Origin: Embleya hyalina
Lineage (GTDB): Bacteria > Actinomycetota > Actinomycetes > Streptomycetales > Streptomycetaceae
DNA: 64,000 nucleotides
Assembly: GCF_003967355.1 (NCBI RefSeq)
Contig: NZ_BIFH01000013.1
Coordinates: forward strand, 62,001-126,000
Direction of reading: 5' to 3'
A model generated the notes under the pieces. The model had not been told where the DNA came from, did not search any database, and saw only the letters and a program-made list of their open reading frames with translations. Position numbers and translations under genes: made by a program. How positions within the stretch are numbered: position 1 is the stretch's first letter; each line of letters opens with the position of its first letter. Below are positions 25,033 to 34,882 of this stretch, piece by piece.

Positions 25033-26342
25033 GCCGTCCGCCACGGGATGTGCGCCCGGATCCGGTAGCCGCCGGTCAGCGTCGGCCCGGCGGTCAACTC
25101 GCCGGCGTAGACCGCGAGCCGTTCGCGCAGCCCGAGCAGGCCCCGCCCGCTGCCGCCGTCGACCGGTGTCGACCCGGCGGGCGCGACGCCCGTGTCGGTG
25201 ACCTCGATCTCCAGCCGATCTCCGGTGTAGCCGATCGTCACGTGCGCGTCGGCGCCGGGCGCGTGCTTGATCGTGTTGGTCAGCGCCTCCTGGACCACGC
25301 GGTAGGCGGTCAGGTCGACCCCCGGCGGCAGCGGCTCCGGCGGCAGCGACACGGCCAGGCGTACGGGTGTCCCGGCCGCGCGGACCCGTGCGATCAGCGC
25401 GTCGAGCCGGTCCAGGCCCGGCTGCGGCTCGAGTTCGTCGGGGTGGTCGGTGTCGGGGGCGGCGAGCAGCCCCATCACGTGGCGCAGTTCGGCCATCGCG
25501 GCCCGCCCGCCCGCCTCGACCGCCAACAGCGCCGCCTTCGAGCGTTCCGGCGCCGCGTCCATCACCGTGCGGGCCGCCCCCGCCTGGATCACCATCACGC
25601 TCACATTGTGGGTCACGACGTCGTGCAACTCGGCGGCGATCCGGGATCGTTCCTCCTCGACGGCCCGGCGGGTGGCCTCGGCCTGGGCCCGTTCGAGGTC
25701 GGCGTATCGCTGCCGACCGGCCGCCAGTTGCCGCTGCCAGAACAGCACCAGCCCGGCCAGGCCGCCCGCGACCAGGAGCACCACCCCCGGGCTGGACCAA
25801 CCCGGCAACATCGGCGCGGTGTCCCGGAAGGCGGCGCCGGCCAGCACGGCGGCCAGACCCAGGACGACCACCGCGCGGCCCCGGTAGCGGCTGTGCACCA
25901 CCGCGCTGTAGGCGCCCAGGACACAGGTGGCCACGTTGATCCAGGACGCGTGGTCCTCGCCGATGCCCATCGTCGCGCCGAGCATCACGGCGAAGGCGGC
26001 GAGCGGATACCGGCGGCGGGCCGCCAGCGGCAGCGCGGACAACACGACCAACGGCCAGGCCCCCGGGCCGATCCGGTGGTCCTCCTCCGGCGGGAACCAG
26101 GGCCCCGGCAGCTCCGGTGGCTCCCGCGGCTCCGGCGGCATCGGCTGATCGCCCATCGGGCCGACCGGCCCCGGCCCGGCGTCGGGATAGCGCGCCGCGA
26201 CCACCAGCGCGACGAAGGTCAGCACCACCGCGAGCAGCAGATCGGCGTATCGCGCCCGCCGCGACAGCGGCACCGGCTCGGCGTCCGGGCGCAGCACCAC
26301 CCCGAGTTGCCCGCGCCATCGGCGCCAATCGTCCCTGAACAC
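25029..26342 (-). CDS. NarL-type sensor histidine kinase (HisKA_3)
   Basis: A 437-residue membrane kinase. About five to six hydrophobic segments lie in residues 20-215, with a Pro-rich loop (PMPPEPREPPELPGPW) between the first two. The HisKA_3 phospho-acceptor is in ELHDVVTHNVSVM. The ATPase shows an N box EALTNTIKHAPGA and GGSGRGLLGLRERL as the G boxes. The GTG at 26342 is the best-placed start. It is coupled to the response regulator gene and divergent (233 bp) from the ABC exporter. Multi-span kinases of this type usually sense membrane or cell-wall disturbance. Confidence 0.93.
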   Translation of the reverse strand: MFRDDWRRWRGQLGVVLRPDAEPVPLSRRARYADLLLAVVLTFVALVVAARYPDAGPGPVGPMGDQPMPPEPREPPELPGPWFPPEEDHRIGPGAWPLVVLSALPLAARRRYPLAAFAVMLGATMGIGEDHASWINVATCVLGAYSAVVHSRYRGRAVVVLGLAAVLAGAAFRDTAPMLPGWSSPGVVLLVAGGLAGLVLFWQRQLAAGRQRYADLERAQAEATRRAVEEERSRIAAELHDVVTHNVSVMVIQAGAARTVMDAAPERSKAALLAVEAGGRAAMAELRHVMGLLAAPDTDHPDELEPQPGLDRLDALIARVRAAGTPVRLAVSLPPEPLPPGVDLTAYRVVQEALTNTIKHAPGADAHVTIGYTGDRLEIEVTDTGVAPAGSTPVDGGSGRGLLGLRERLAVYAGELTAGPTLTGGYRIRAHIPWRTA

Positions 26343-26575
26343 CGGCCCATTGTGCGACTCGCCCGCCGGCCGCCGCATCCCCCCGCACGATCGATGCCCC
26401 GGGCCGAGCGGCGTACGTCGCGGGGATGACCCCGCCCGCGACTCCTTCCCGGGAAGGGCCGGATGTCCTCGCGGCGGCCGACGCGCCGCGAGCACCCGCG
26501 CACCTAGCGTCGCCGAGGCCGGCAGACACCCCTTCCACGACGCCCTCCCACCAACGCCAAGGACGGACGACCCCC

Positions 26576-27268
26576 ATGACCCCTGTGATCGAATTCGCGG
26601 GCGTGGCCAAGCGCTACGACACCGGCGGAGCACCCGCGCTCGGCCCGCTCGACCTCGGCGTGGCCGGCGGCGAGGCGCTGGCGGTGACCGGCCCCTCCGG
26701 CAGCGGCAAGTCCACGCTGCTCAACCTGATCGCCGGCCTCGACCGACCGAGCGAGGGCACGGTGACCGTGGCCGGGCAGCGCATCGACGGGCTGAGCGAG
26801 CACGCGCTGGCCCGCTTTCGCCGCGAGCACATCGGCATGGTCTTCCAGTTCTTCAACCTGCTCGACGACCTCACGGTGAGCGACAACATCCAGCTTCCGG
26901 CGCAGTTGACCGGAACCGGCCGACGCAAGGCGGCGGCGCGGGCCGGCGAGCTGATGGAGGTGCTCGGCATCGGGAAGCACGCCCGCGCCTACCCGGGTCG
27001 GCTGTCCGGCGGCGAGCGCCAGCGGGTCGCGGTGGCCCGGGCGCTGATCAACCGACCCGCACTGCTCCTGGCCGACGAGCCGACCGGGGCGCTGGACAGC
27101 GCCTCCGGCGCGGACGTCCGGGAGTTGCTCACCGAGTTGCACGGCGACGGGCAGACCATCGTGCTCGTCACCCACGATCCGGCACTTGCCCGGGCGTGCG
27201 CGAGCCGGTCGATCCACCTGGTCGACGGGCACCTGGCGCTCGACCCGCGCGCGGAGGCGGTCCGATGA
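26576..27268 (+). CDS. ABC transporter ATP-binding protein (MacB/LolD type)
   Basis: A 230-residue ATPase with every core motif intact: Walker A GPSGSGKSTLL, Q loop VFQFFNLLDDLTV, signature LSGGERQRVAVARA, Walker B ALLLADEPTGALD and switch His in VLVTHD. The PTGALD form marks the lipoprotein-release and macrolide-export (LolD/MacB) group that pairs with FtsX-like permeases. AAGGA precedes the ATG. Its stop overlaps the permease start (ATGA). Divergent TCS genes upstream probably control it. Confidence 0.96.
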   Translation: MTPVIEFAGVAKRYDTGGAPALGPLDLGVAGGEALAVTGPSGSGKSTLLNLIAGLDRPSEGTVTVAGQRIDGLSEHALARFRREHIGMVFQFFNLLDDLTVSDNIQLPAQLTGTGRRKAAARAGELMEVLGIGKHARAYPGRLSGGERQRVAVARALINRPALLLADEPTGALDSASGADVRELLTELHGDGQTIVLVTHDPALARACASRSIHLVDGHLALDPRAEAVR

Positions 27269-29703
27269 TCGGGCTCGGCGGCGCGCTCGGCCGGGTGGTC
27301 CGCTCCGGGGTGTCCAGGCGTCGGGTACAGACCGTGGTGATCGCGTTGGCCACGATGATGGCCGTGGCCTCGGCGGTGGTGGCCGGATCGCTCGTGGTCG
27401 CCGCGAACGCGCCCTTCGACCACGCCTTCGCCCATCAGCACGGGGCGCACCTGAGCGCCCAGTTCGATGCCGGCAAGGTGGGCGCGGCGGACCTGACGGC
27501 CACCGGGCACCTGGCCGGCGTCACCGCGAGCGCGGGACCGTACCCGACCGCGACGATCCACCCCACCGACGGTCGGGGCGGGCACTTCCCGGCGCTCACC
27601 GTGGTCGGTCGCGCCGGCCCGCACGCGGCGGTGGACGACCTCGATCTCACCTCGGGTCGCTGGGCGGAGAAACCGGGCGAGATCGTGCTGTCCACCGAGT
27701 TCGCCGGCCCCGAGATGACCCCCGGCTTCACGCTGGCCGGCTCCGACGCTCCCGGCGCGCCGATCCTGACCGTGGTCGGCCGCGCCCGATCGGTGAGCCG
27801 CACCGCCGGTGCCTGGGTCACTCCGGACCAGGTCGGCGCGCTCGCGTCCGCGAACGAGCCGGCGGGGCTGCAGATGCTCTACCGCTTCGCCGCCGCCGGG
27901 ACGGACGCCAAGGTCGCCGACCGCCGGGCCGAGCTCGTGTCGGCCGTACCGGCGGGGGCGTTCCTGGGCGCCCGGTCCCACCTGGACACCAAGCGCGCCG
28001 CCGACGGCAACGCCGCGCCGACCATCCCGTTCCTGACCGCCTTCGGCGTGCTCGGCATCGCCATGTCGGTGATCATCGTCGGCAGCGTGGTCAGCGGCGC
28101 GGTCGGCACCGGGCTGCGCCGGATCGGCATCCTCAAGGCGATCGGCTTCACCCCGCGCGAGGTGGTGCGGGCCTATGTGGCCCAGGCGTTGGTGCCGGCC
28201 GCCGTCGGCATCGGGCTCGGTGTCGTGCTCGGGAACCTGATGGCGCTGCCGCTCCTGGCGGACACCGAACAGGTCTACGGCGACACCTCGTTGTCCGTGG
28301 CCTGGTGGGTGGACGTACTGGTCGCGGTCGGCGCGCTCGTGGTGGTCGGGGTCGCCGCGCTGGTGCCGGCGCTGCGGGCGGGTCGACTGCGTACGGTCGA
28401 GGCGATCGCGGTCGGCCGGGCGCCGCGTACGGGGCGGGGGCGGTGGGCGTACCGGGTGACCGGGCGGCTGCCGCTGCCCCGGGCGGTGACCTACGGTCTC
28501 GCGAGCCCGTTCGCGCACCCCGTGCGGACCCTCGCGATGGTGCTCGCGGTGGTGTTCGGCACCGTCGCGGCGACGTTCGCGGTGGGCCTGACCGCGTCGC
28601 TGAACGCGGTCGGGGACGCGAAGGACCCGGAGAGCCGGGCGGCGGTCACGGTGCTCGCCGGCGCCGCGGGCGGACCCGGCGGGGCGCCGGCGGGCGGCCC
28701 GGGCCCGGCGGGCGCGAACGCCCCGGTCCCCGCCGGCGGCGCGGGGCCGGGTGCCGGCAACGTGCCCGCCGGGGGCGGTTCGTCCACCCCGGCCGACTCG
28801 GGCCGGATCCGGGACGCCGTGGCCGCCGCGCCCGGCACCGCCACGAGCTACGGCCTGGGATACGCCGACGTCACCGTGACCGGCATCCCGGGCTCGGTCC
28901 GGGCCGCGCTGTACCAGGGCGATTCGCGGCCCGGCGGCTATCCGATGATCGCCGGGCACTGGCTCGACGGTCCGGGGCAGGTCGTGGTGCCCACCCGGTT
29001 CCTGGCCCGCACCGGCACCCGGATCGGCGACACCGTCCGGGTCACCCACCAGGGCGACGTCCAGAGCCTGCGGATCGTCGGCGAGGCCTTCGACACCTCG
29101 GACGACGGCACCCGGATCCACGCCGACATGGCCTCCTTCGCCTCGGCCCGCCCCGACGTGTACCTGGTCGGTCTGAAGCCCGGTGTGGACCGCGACCGCT
29201 ATGCCGCCGATCTTGCCCGGGTGGTGGGGCCGTTGGGCGGCGAGGTGCTCGGCGACACGTCCTCGGGCCGCGACGACCTGATCCTGGTCCTGGACGCGAT
29301 GGCCGCGCTGCTCACCCTGATGCTGGTCGCCGTGGCGGGCCTGGGTGTGCTCAACTCGGTCGTGCTCGACACCCGCGAGCGGGTGCACGACCTGGGCGTC
29401 TGCAAGGCGCTCGGGATGACCCCGCGACAGACGGTGGGCCTCGTGCTCGCCTCGGTGGTCGGGATCGGTGTGGCCGGCGGGCTGATCGGTGTCCCGGTCG
29501 GCTACGCGCTGCACGGCTACGTGGTGCCGAGGATGGGCCACGCCGCCGGTACGAACCTGCCGCCGAGCGTGCTCGAGGTGTACGACCTGCCCGAGTTGGC
29601 CCTCCTGGGCCTGGCGGGCGTCGCCATCGCGGCCCTCGGCGCCCTCCTCCCGGCGACCTGGGCGGCCCGAACCCGCACGGCCACGGCGCTGCGCACCGAG
29701 TAG
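27265..29703 (+). CDS. FtsX-like ABC permease (two-repeat type)
   Basis: An 812-residue permease coupled by an ATGA overlap to its ATPase. It has an N-terminal TM helix, a large extracellular domain, and a first FtsX block of three helices (about 265-380, GIAMSVIIVGSVVSGAVG and RIGILKAIGFTPREVVRAYV). A second TM with another extracellular domain and the final FtsX block (LGVLNSVVLDTRERVHDLGV, CKALGMTPRQTVGLVLASVV) follow. An unusual Gly/Ala/Pro-rich insert (about residues 470-510) lies in the second outer domain. Such exporters move antimicrobial peptides or lipids, or act as sensors for the paired kinase. Function here is inferred from family and context. Confidence 0.94.
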   Translation: MIGLGGALGRVVRSGVSRRRVQTVVIALATMMAVASAVVAGSLVVAANAPFDHAFAHQHGAHLSAQFDAGKVGAADLTATGHLAGVTASAGPYPTATIHPTDGRGGHFPALTVVGRAGPHAAVDDLDLTSGRWAEKPGEIVLSTEFAGPEMTPGFTLAGSDAPGAPILTVVGRARSVSRTAGAWVTPDQVGALASANEPAGLQMLYRFAAAGTDAKVADRRAELVSAVPAGAFLGARSHLDTKRAADGNAAPTIPFLTAFGVLGIAMSVIIVGSVVSGAVGTGLRRIGILKAIGFTPREVVRAYVAQALVPAAVGIGLGVVLGNLMALPLLADTEQVYGDTSLSVAWWVDVLVAVGALVVVGVAALVPALRAGRLRTVEAIAVGRAPRTGRGRWAYRVTGRLPLPRAVTYGLASPFAHPVRTLAMVLAVVFGTVAATFAVGLTASLNAVGDAKDPESRAAVTVLAGAAGGPGGAPAGGPGPAGANAPVPAGGAGPGAGNVPAGGGSSTPADSGRIRDAVAAAPGTATSYGLGYADVTVTGIPGSVRAALYQGDSRPGGYPMIAGHWLDGPGQVVVPTRFLARTGTRIGDTVRVTHQGDVQSLRIVGEAFDTSDDGTRIHADMASFASARPDVYLVGLKPGVDRDRYAADLARVVGPLGGEVLGDTSSGRDDLILVLDAMAALLTLMLVAVAGLGVLNSVVLDTRERVHDLGVCKALGMTPRQTVGLVLASVVGIGVAGGLIGVPVGYALHGYVVPRMGHAAGTNLPPSVLEVYDLPELALLGLAGVAIAALGALLPATWAARTRTATALRTE

Positions 29704-29860
29704 GGCGGCGAACCGCGCCGGCACCGGGTACCGCCCCGCCCGATCCGCCCGCCCGATCCGCCCTGCCCCGATGTCGAGTTCGGGGCCGGGTGGGCCGGTC
29801 TCGCGGGGCGGGTGGGTCGGTAGGCTGCGTGTGGGGGGTTTGCGATCTTGGGGGCGGGTT

Positions 29861-30793
29861 ATGACGGGGCGGGACGAGCCGGACTGGGACGCGTTTCTCG
29901 CGCGCGAGGTGGCGCGGGCCGACGACGCGGCCGGCCGGCCGGGCGGGGACCTTCCCGGCGCGGGAGCGGGCACGGGTGCGGGCGGCGGCGGTGACCGCGG
30001 CGGGACCGGCGCGGGCCGCGGTGGCGCGCGATCCGGCGCGCGGTCGCCGGGGCGGGTGTCCCCGGGGTGGCTCGCCGCGTCGGTGGTGGGCTCGGTGATC
30101 CTGTCGGTGGGCGTGTACGGCCTGATCCGCCCGGCCGACAGCGGGCCGAACACGGCGGACGTGTCGGTGATTTCCACCGCGCGCCCGACCCTGGTGATCC
30201 GACCGGTCACCCCGACCGCGGGCATACCCGCGAGCCCGCCGGCGGCGAGCACGCCGCTCCAGGTGGGCCGGGCCGAGGCCGCGCCGCCGGTGCCCGAGAC
30301 GAAGGCGTTCCCCGAGGCGCGGGTACGGCTGCCGTCGGGGGCCGCGTTCGAGCGGGTCGACGTGCATGTGCCCCGGACCTGCGCCGAGATGTTCGCGCCC
30401 GACCTGACCGCCGCGGTCGCCCGGGGCGCCGGCTGTACGCGCCTGGCCGCCGCGCTGTACACCGACGCCGACCGGCGGATGCGGATCAGTGTCGCGGTGG
30501 TCACCATGAACCGCGCCGAGGACGCCGCCACCCTGTTCGCCCTGACGGGTACGGATCCGATCCGCTACCAGGTCGTCGCGCTCGACCCGCCGGCCGGCTC
30601 GACCCTGAAGCCGATACCGCCGGGCGGCACGGGCGACTTCGGTCGCCTCATGGCGGTACGTTCCCTGGTTGTGTCGTCGGCCGAGTGGAGCGACGGCCGC
30701 ACCGACGGAGCCAAGGAACTCAAGGACGCGGCGGCCGAGTTGCTGAAGTACGTGCAGACCCGCGTGGCCGACCACGAGGAGCACGTGGGCTGA
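29861..30793 (+). CDS. Membrane-anchored hypothetical protein
   Basis: A 310-residue protein. A short acidic start (MTGRDEPDWDAFLAREVARA) is followed by a Gly/Arg/Ala low-complexity stretch, one TM helix (about 68-88), a Pro/Thr linker and an outer domain of about 190 residues. That domain has two Cys residues (RTCAEMF and GAGCTRL) likely paired. It resembles a large set of Streptomyces proteins of unknown role. The ATG is preceded by GGGGGCGGG. There is no operon partner in close range. Confidence 0.75.
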   Translation: MTGRDEPDWDAFLAREVARADDAAGRPGGDLPGAGAGTGAGGGGDRGGTGAGRGGARSGARSPGRVSPGWLAASVVGSVILSVGVYGLIRPADSGPNTADVSVISTARPTLVIRPVTPTAGIPASPPAASTPLQVGRAEAAPPVPETKAFPEARVRLPSGAAFERVDVHVPRTCAEMFAPDLTAAVARGAGCTRLAAALYTDADRRMRISVAVVTMNRAEDAATLFALTGTDPIRYQVVALDPPAGSTLKPIPPGGTGDFGRLMAVRSLVVSSAEWSDGRTDGAKELKDAAAELLKYVQTRVADHEEHVG

Positions 30794-30903
30794 TCGCGGG
30801 GGCGATCGGGATCGAATCCGGTCGGTCTTCGCACACCTCCACGACCACGACGGGATGCCCCGGCCGCCCCCCCGGGTGCCGGTCGTCCCGTCCGCCTGGA
30901 AGC

Positions 30904-31308
30904 ATGCCGTGCGTGAACCCGCAGAGCCCACCGCCCCCGCCCGACCACCTCCCGGACTCCTTCTGGGAGCGGGTCGAGGACGTGTGCCGGGACCCCGGAG
31001 GCGTCGACGCCGCCCTGCGCGCCCTGGACCCGGCCGACCTCGTCCGTTTCCACCGCGAATTCCTGGACGCCGTGGTCGAGTTGCTGGACGACCCGTTCAC
31101 CCCGTACCTGCCGGACTCGGAGGACGGTGCCGAGGACGTCGCGCACTGGGTGGTCAGCCGGGGCCGGGCGTACTACCGCTCCCTGTGGGCGAGTCCCGAG
31201 ACCTTCCCGGCCTGGCGACCCGGACTGCCCGGGGTGCACGTCGGGCGGATCGCGAGCATTCACCACGATCTCACCGGCGAGTCGCTCGACTGGGACTGGC
31301 AGGACTGA
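30904..31308 (+). CDS. DUF4240 domain protein
   Basis: A 134-residue cytoplasmic protein. DUF4240 features are the SFWERVEDVCRD start, LRALDPADLVRFHREFLD, the SRGRAYYRSLWASPE block, and the ending FHDLTG-like IHHDLTGESLDWDWQD. The family is common in Streptomyces, and its function is unknown. Start ATG 30904 (GGAAG just upstream) or GTG 30910. Confidence 0.85.
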   Translation: MPCVNPQSPPPPPDHLPDSFWERVEDVCRDPGGVDAALRALDPADLVRFHREFLDAVVELLDDPFTPYLPDSEDGAEDVAHWVVSRGRAYYRSLWASPETFPAWRPGLPGVHVGRIASIHHDLTGESLDWDWQD

Positions 31309-31533
31309 GTCCCCCGCCCGCCCTACCCGCCTCTGGCGCCCCGGCTCGCACCCCGTCCGGGGCGGGTTTACGAACATAAGCACCACGCGGCGCAACGTGT
31401 TGTGATCATGACATCGGACCCTCGTGTTTCCGTGTGTCGGCCATTCCTGAAAGGCCCCGACCGGCACAAGATGGTGCCCGTCGTCTCCGAGCCCATCGGA
31501 ACGGTTGACAGCCCGCGAGGAGAGGACGCGCCG

Positions 31534-32328
31534 ATGAGCGACGCCCCGAACAGCACGGACACCGCAGACATCACGTACGGCAGCTATCTGCGGCTGGACA
31601 CCCTGCTGTCCTGCCAGCAGCCGGCCACCGACGCGCACGACGAGATGTTGTTCGTCGTCATCCACCAGGTCTACGAGCTGTGGTTCAAGCAGATCCTGCA
31701 CGAGGTCGCGCTGCTCCAGAGACACCTGGAGACCGGGAACAGCGCCGGCGCGCTGCATACGGCGCGTCGGGTGGCCAAGATCCTGAAGACCGTGGTCGGC
31801 CAGCTCGACATCCTGGAGACCATGACGCCCCGCCAGTTCGCCTCGTTCCGGGACGCGCTCGGCACCTCCAGCGGGTTCCAGTCGGCCCAGTTCCGCGAGC
31901 TCGAAGCGGTGCTCGGGCGCCGCGAGTTCGGCGGTTACGACCTGGACCTGGACGACCGGCTCAAGGCCGCCGCGCACCGCCCGTCCGTGTTCGACTCGCT
32001 GCTGCGCCACCTCGCCGCCCTCGGCTACCCGGTGCCCGCGCGGGTCCTGGACCGTGATCCGAGCGTCGCGTGGCGGGCCGACCCGGAGGTGCAGGCGGGC
32101 CTGGAGGTGGTCTACCGCGACGAGACCGGACACGCCGCGCAGGTCTGCGAGGCCCTGGTCGACATCGACGAGGGCCTCCAGGAATGGCGCTACCGGCACA
32201 TGAAGATGGTCGAGCGCACCATCGGCGCCAAGCTCGGCACGGGCGGCTCGTCCGGCGCGGCCTATCTGCGCTCCACCCTGTTCGACCCGGTCTTCCCGGA
32301 CCTGTGGGAGGTCAGGTCCAAGGCCTGA
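31534..32328 (+). CDS. kynA: Tryptophan 2,3-dioxygenase
   Basis: A 264-residue heme enzyme that opens the indole ring of L-Trp to N-formylkynurenine, the first step of the kynurenine path. Typical blocks are YGSYLRLDTLLSCQQP, HDEMLFVVIHQVYELWFKQI, SGFQSAQFRELE, and the C-terminal YRHMKMVERTIGAKLGTGGS with the carboxylate-binding loop GTGGSSGAAYLRSTL. The heme His lies in this last region. GAGGAGAGGA precedes the ATG, which fixes the start over an in-frame one further upstream. Kynureninase and formamidase genes are not beside it, so it is an orphan here. It may feed catabolism or a tryptophan-derived metabolite. Confidence 0.95.
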   Translation: MSDAPNSTDTADITYGSYLRLDTLLSCQQPATDAHDEMLFVVIHQVYELWFKQILHEVALLQRHLETGNSAGALHTARRVAKILKTVVGQLDILETMTPRQFASFRDALGTSSGFQSAQFRELEAVLGRREFGGYDLDLDDRLKAAAHRPSVFDSLLRHLAALGYPVPARVLDRDPSVAWRADPEVQAGLEVVYRDETGHAAQVCEALVDIDEGLQEWRYRHMKMVERTIGAKLGTGGSSGAAYLRSTLFDPVFPDLWEVRSKA

Positions 32329-32340
32329 GCCGGACCGCGG

Positions 32341-33408
32341 TCAGGCCCCGGCCAGGACCGCGTCCAGCCGGGCCGCGCGCGCCGCGATCTCGTCGACGGC
32401 GATCGGCTCGGCCAGGTCCGGCGCGATGTCCGCGACCGCGCGGTGTGCGGCGGCGGTGAGCCGGACCGTGCCGTCGGCGTCGATCCGGTCGATGCCGTCG
32501 CCGGCGGCGAGGCGTTCGTTGAAGGCGATCGCGTCGGCCTCGGTCAGCCCCGGTGGCAGGTCCAGGGACACGACGCCGTCGACGATCCGGACCGGGTATC
32601 CGCCGGGCAGGCCCGCCGGCGCGGCGGTGGAGTGGCGCAGCGCGCCGGCGCCCGGCAACAGCGCCTCCAGGACCGGGAGTACGGCCGCGCCGGTGACCAC
32701 GTTGTGCCGCGGTCCGGGCGCGAGCGGCTGCGCCTGGTAGGCCAGTGCGTCGTCGCGCCGGCCCTCTTCGCCGAGATACACCCGGCAGCCCGGGGCCGGG
32801 TCGGCGGGCCGCCGCGCCGTCATGACGCCGATCACCTGCGCGTGGTGGGCGAGTACGCGGATCAGCGGCAGCGGCCGATCGGGGTGCGCGGCGCGCAGCG
32901 CGGCCCGCACCCGCAGGTGGACCATCGCGGCGTTGCCCAGGCCGACGGTGGGGGCCAGTCCGAGGCGGGCCAGTACCGGGCCGGTCACGTCCGGGAAGGA
33001 CAGGTTCGCCACCGGCCCGGTGTACCCGGCGGCGCGGGTGGCCCGCATGACGGACAGGATCAGCGGCAGCTGGTACGGCAGCCGCAGGCCGAGACCGGCG
33101 GCGACGATCGCCTCGGCGGCGGGATCGGTACGGCCGGCGAGCGCCCAGGGGCCGCGCAGCGAGGCGCAGTGCACGATCAGGTCGGGGCGGAGCCTGTCGA
33201 TCAGCCCGGCCACCTCCTCCGTCCGGGACGCGTCGAGCCGGACCGCCTCGACGAGGCAGTCGCGGGAACTGGACACCGTCGCCGCCGCCGCGTCGCCCTC
33301 GGTCGAGCGGCCGGCCAGTATCAGGCGCCGCCCGGGACCGCCGGCGGCCAAGCCGTCGGCGACCCGCTCGCCCATGTCCCCCACGCCGATGATCAAAATC
33401 GTGGTCAT
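32341..33408 (-). CDS. NAD(P)-binding Rossmann protein, saccharopine-dehydrogenase-like
   Basis: A 355-residue protein. The N-terminal Rossmann motif IIGVGDMGERVADGL (G-x-G-x-x-G variant) is followed by a basic strand end (LAGRS). The middle contains RPDLIVHCASLRGPWAL, as in saccharopine dehydrogenase-like oxidoreductases. The C-terminal half is family-specific, with an LTEADAIAFNERLA segment. Dinucleotide-dependent oxidoreduction is expected, with unknown substrate. It is divergent from a P450 (227-bp gap) and convergent with the dioxygenase, 12 bp away. The pairing with the P450 suggests a small tailoring set (inference). Confidence 0.8.
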   Translation of the reverse strand: MTTILIIGVGDMGERVADGLAAGGPGRRLILAGRSTEGDAAAATVSSSRDCLVEAVRLDASRTEEVAGLIDRLRPDLIVHCASLRGPWALAGRTDPAAEAIVAAGLGLRLPYQLPLILSVMRATRAAGYTGPVANLSFPDVTGPVLARLGLAPTVGLGNAAMVHLRVRAALRAAHPDRPLPLIRVLAHHAQVIGVMTARRPADPAPGCRVYLGEEGRRDDALAYQAQPLAPGPRHNVVTGAAVLPVLEALLPGAGALRHSTAAPAGLPGGYPVRIVDGVVSLDLPPGLTEADAIAFNERLAAGDGIDRIDADGTVRLTAAAHRAVADIAPDLAEPIAVDEIAARAARLDAVLAGA

Positions 33409-33634
33409 CGGCCGATCGTAGGGGCCCGATCGGCCTGCCGTAAGGCCAATGCAGGCCACGTCCGGGTGCGACGCCGGCGGTGTCGCACCGCGCCCGAAAC
33501 GGCGTCGGGACCGGACCGGGACGTGTGCGGGACCCCCGCCCCAAGCGTTCGGGACGCCTCCGCGCCGATCGTGGGAGGCACATGTCGCCGGTATCGCCGG
33601 CGAACGACGCGCCCCGCCGACTGGGAGAGACACG

Positions 33635-34843
33635 ATGACCACCGACGAGCAGGTATGGGCATGCCCGTTCCGGCACGACGAGGCCCTGGAGCCCGACCCG
33701 GCGATGACCCGGATGCGTACCGAGGCACCGGTCGCCCGCGTCCGCATGCCCTACGGAGAGGGGCGCTGTTGGCTGGTCACCCGGCACGCGGACGTACGGC
33801 TCGTCACCTCGGACCGTCGGTTCAGCCGGGCGGCGCTGGTGGGTGCCGACTACCCCCGGATCACCCCGGCGCCGATCGCCCAGCCCGAGGCGATCAACCT
33901 GATGGACCCGCCCACGCTCAATCGGGTGCGCCGACTGGTGATCAAGGCGTTCAGCAACGCGCAGGTGGAGAAGCTGCGACCGTGGGCGCAGCGTGTGGTG
34001 GACGAACTGCTCGCCGCGATCCGCGCGCACGGCGCACCGGCCGACGTGATGGAACTGCTCGCCGGGCAACTGCCGTTGCGCACGATCAGCGAACTGCTCG
34101 GCATTCCGGAGGCGGACCGGCCGCGGATCCGCCGGCAGGCCATGGCGATGATGTCGATGAGCGACGCCGACCGGACCTCGGCCGCCGAGGCGAAGGCGGG
34201 CCTGCGTGCCTACTTCACCGCGTTGTGCGCCGCGCGGCGCCGCGACCCGGGCGACGACCTGATCAGCGCACTGGCCACCGCGCGGATCGACGACGAGATG
34301 TTGGACGAGGTCGAACTGACGGTCCTGGTCATGTTGTTGATGATCTCCGGACACGACACGCTCACCTACGACATCGGCAACATCGTCTACACGCTGCTGA
34401 CCCATACCGCACGCCTGGCCGAACTGCGCGCCGATCCCGCCCGGTTGCCCAAGGCCCTGGAGGAGTTGCTGCGCTTCATCCCCTTCCGCCAGGGCGTCGG
34501 CATCCCGCGCGTGGCCCTGGAGGACGTCGACTTCGACGGCGTCACGGTGCGGGCCGGCGATACGGTGCACGTGTCGTATCTGACCGCGAACCGTGACGAC
34601 GCGGCGTACGAGCGGCCCGACGAGCTCGACTTCGACCGGGAGAAGCCGCTCTCGCACATGGCCTTCGGGCACGGCACCCACCACTGCCTGGGCGCGCATC
34701 TGGCCCGGATGGAACTGGAGGTCTGCGTCGGCTCGTTGCTGGCCGAGTTCCCCGATCTGCGGCTGGCCGTACCGGCCGATCGGGTGCGCTGGAACACGGT
34801 GTCCATCTGGCGCTTCCCGCTCACCCTCCCGGTCGCCTGGTGA
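33635..34843 (+). CDS. Cytochrome P450
   Basis: A 402-residue bacterial P450 with canonical signatures: I-helix ISGHDTLTYD (acid-alcohol pair D-T present), ExxR as EELLR, heme loop FGHGTHHCLGAHLAR. Early features include the ACPFRHDEAL start and VTSDRRFSR. It is a monooxygenase dependent on external ferredoxin, of unknown substrate. GGGAGAGA precedes the ATG. It is divergent from a saccharopine-dehydrogenase-like gene and followed by its own terminator. Unlike the P450 at 13.7 kb, nothing in its active-site motifs is unusual. Confidence 0.95.
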   Translation: MTTDEQVWACPFRHDEALEPDPAMTRMRTEAPVARVRMPYGEGRCWLVTRHADVRLVTSDRRFSRAALVGADYPRITPAPIAQPEAINLMDPPTLNRVRRLVIKAFSNAQVEKLRPWAQRVVDELLAAIRAHGAPADVMELLAGQLPLRTISELLGIPEADRPRIRRQAMAMMSMSDADRTSAAEAKAGLRAYFTALCAARRRDPGDDLISALATARIDDEMLDEVELTVLVMLLMISGHDTLTYDIGNIVYTLLTHTARLAELRADPARLPKALEELLRFIPFRQGVGIPRVALEDVDFDGVTVRAGDTVHVSYLTANRDDAAYERPDELDFDREKPLSHMAFGHGTHHCLGAHLARMELEVCVGSLLAEFPDLRLAVPADRVRWNTVSIWRFPLTLPVAW

Positions 34844-34849
34844 CCGGGC

Positions 34850-34882
34850 GCCCGGGGCGACCTCGACGCGGTCGCCCCGGGC
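34850..34882 (+). terminator. Terminator of the P450 gene
   Basis: Perfect 13-bp arms (34850-34862, 34870-34882) with a 7-nt loop, 7 bp past the stop. Confidence 0.87.

Noticed and set aside
31505-31510. Perfect TTGACA, taken first as a -35 for the Trp dioxygenase
   Set aside because: A -10 would fall on the ribosome site just before the start codon and no -10-like hexamer is there.
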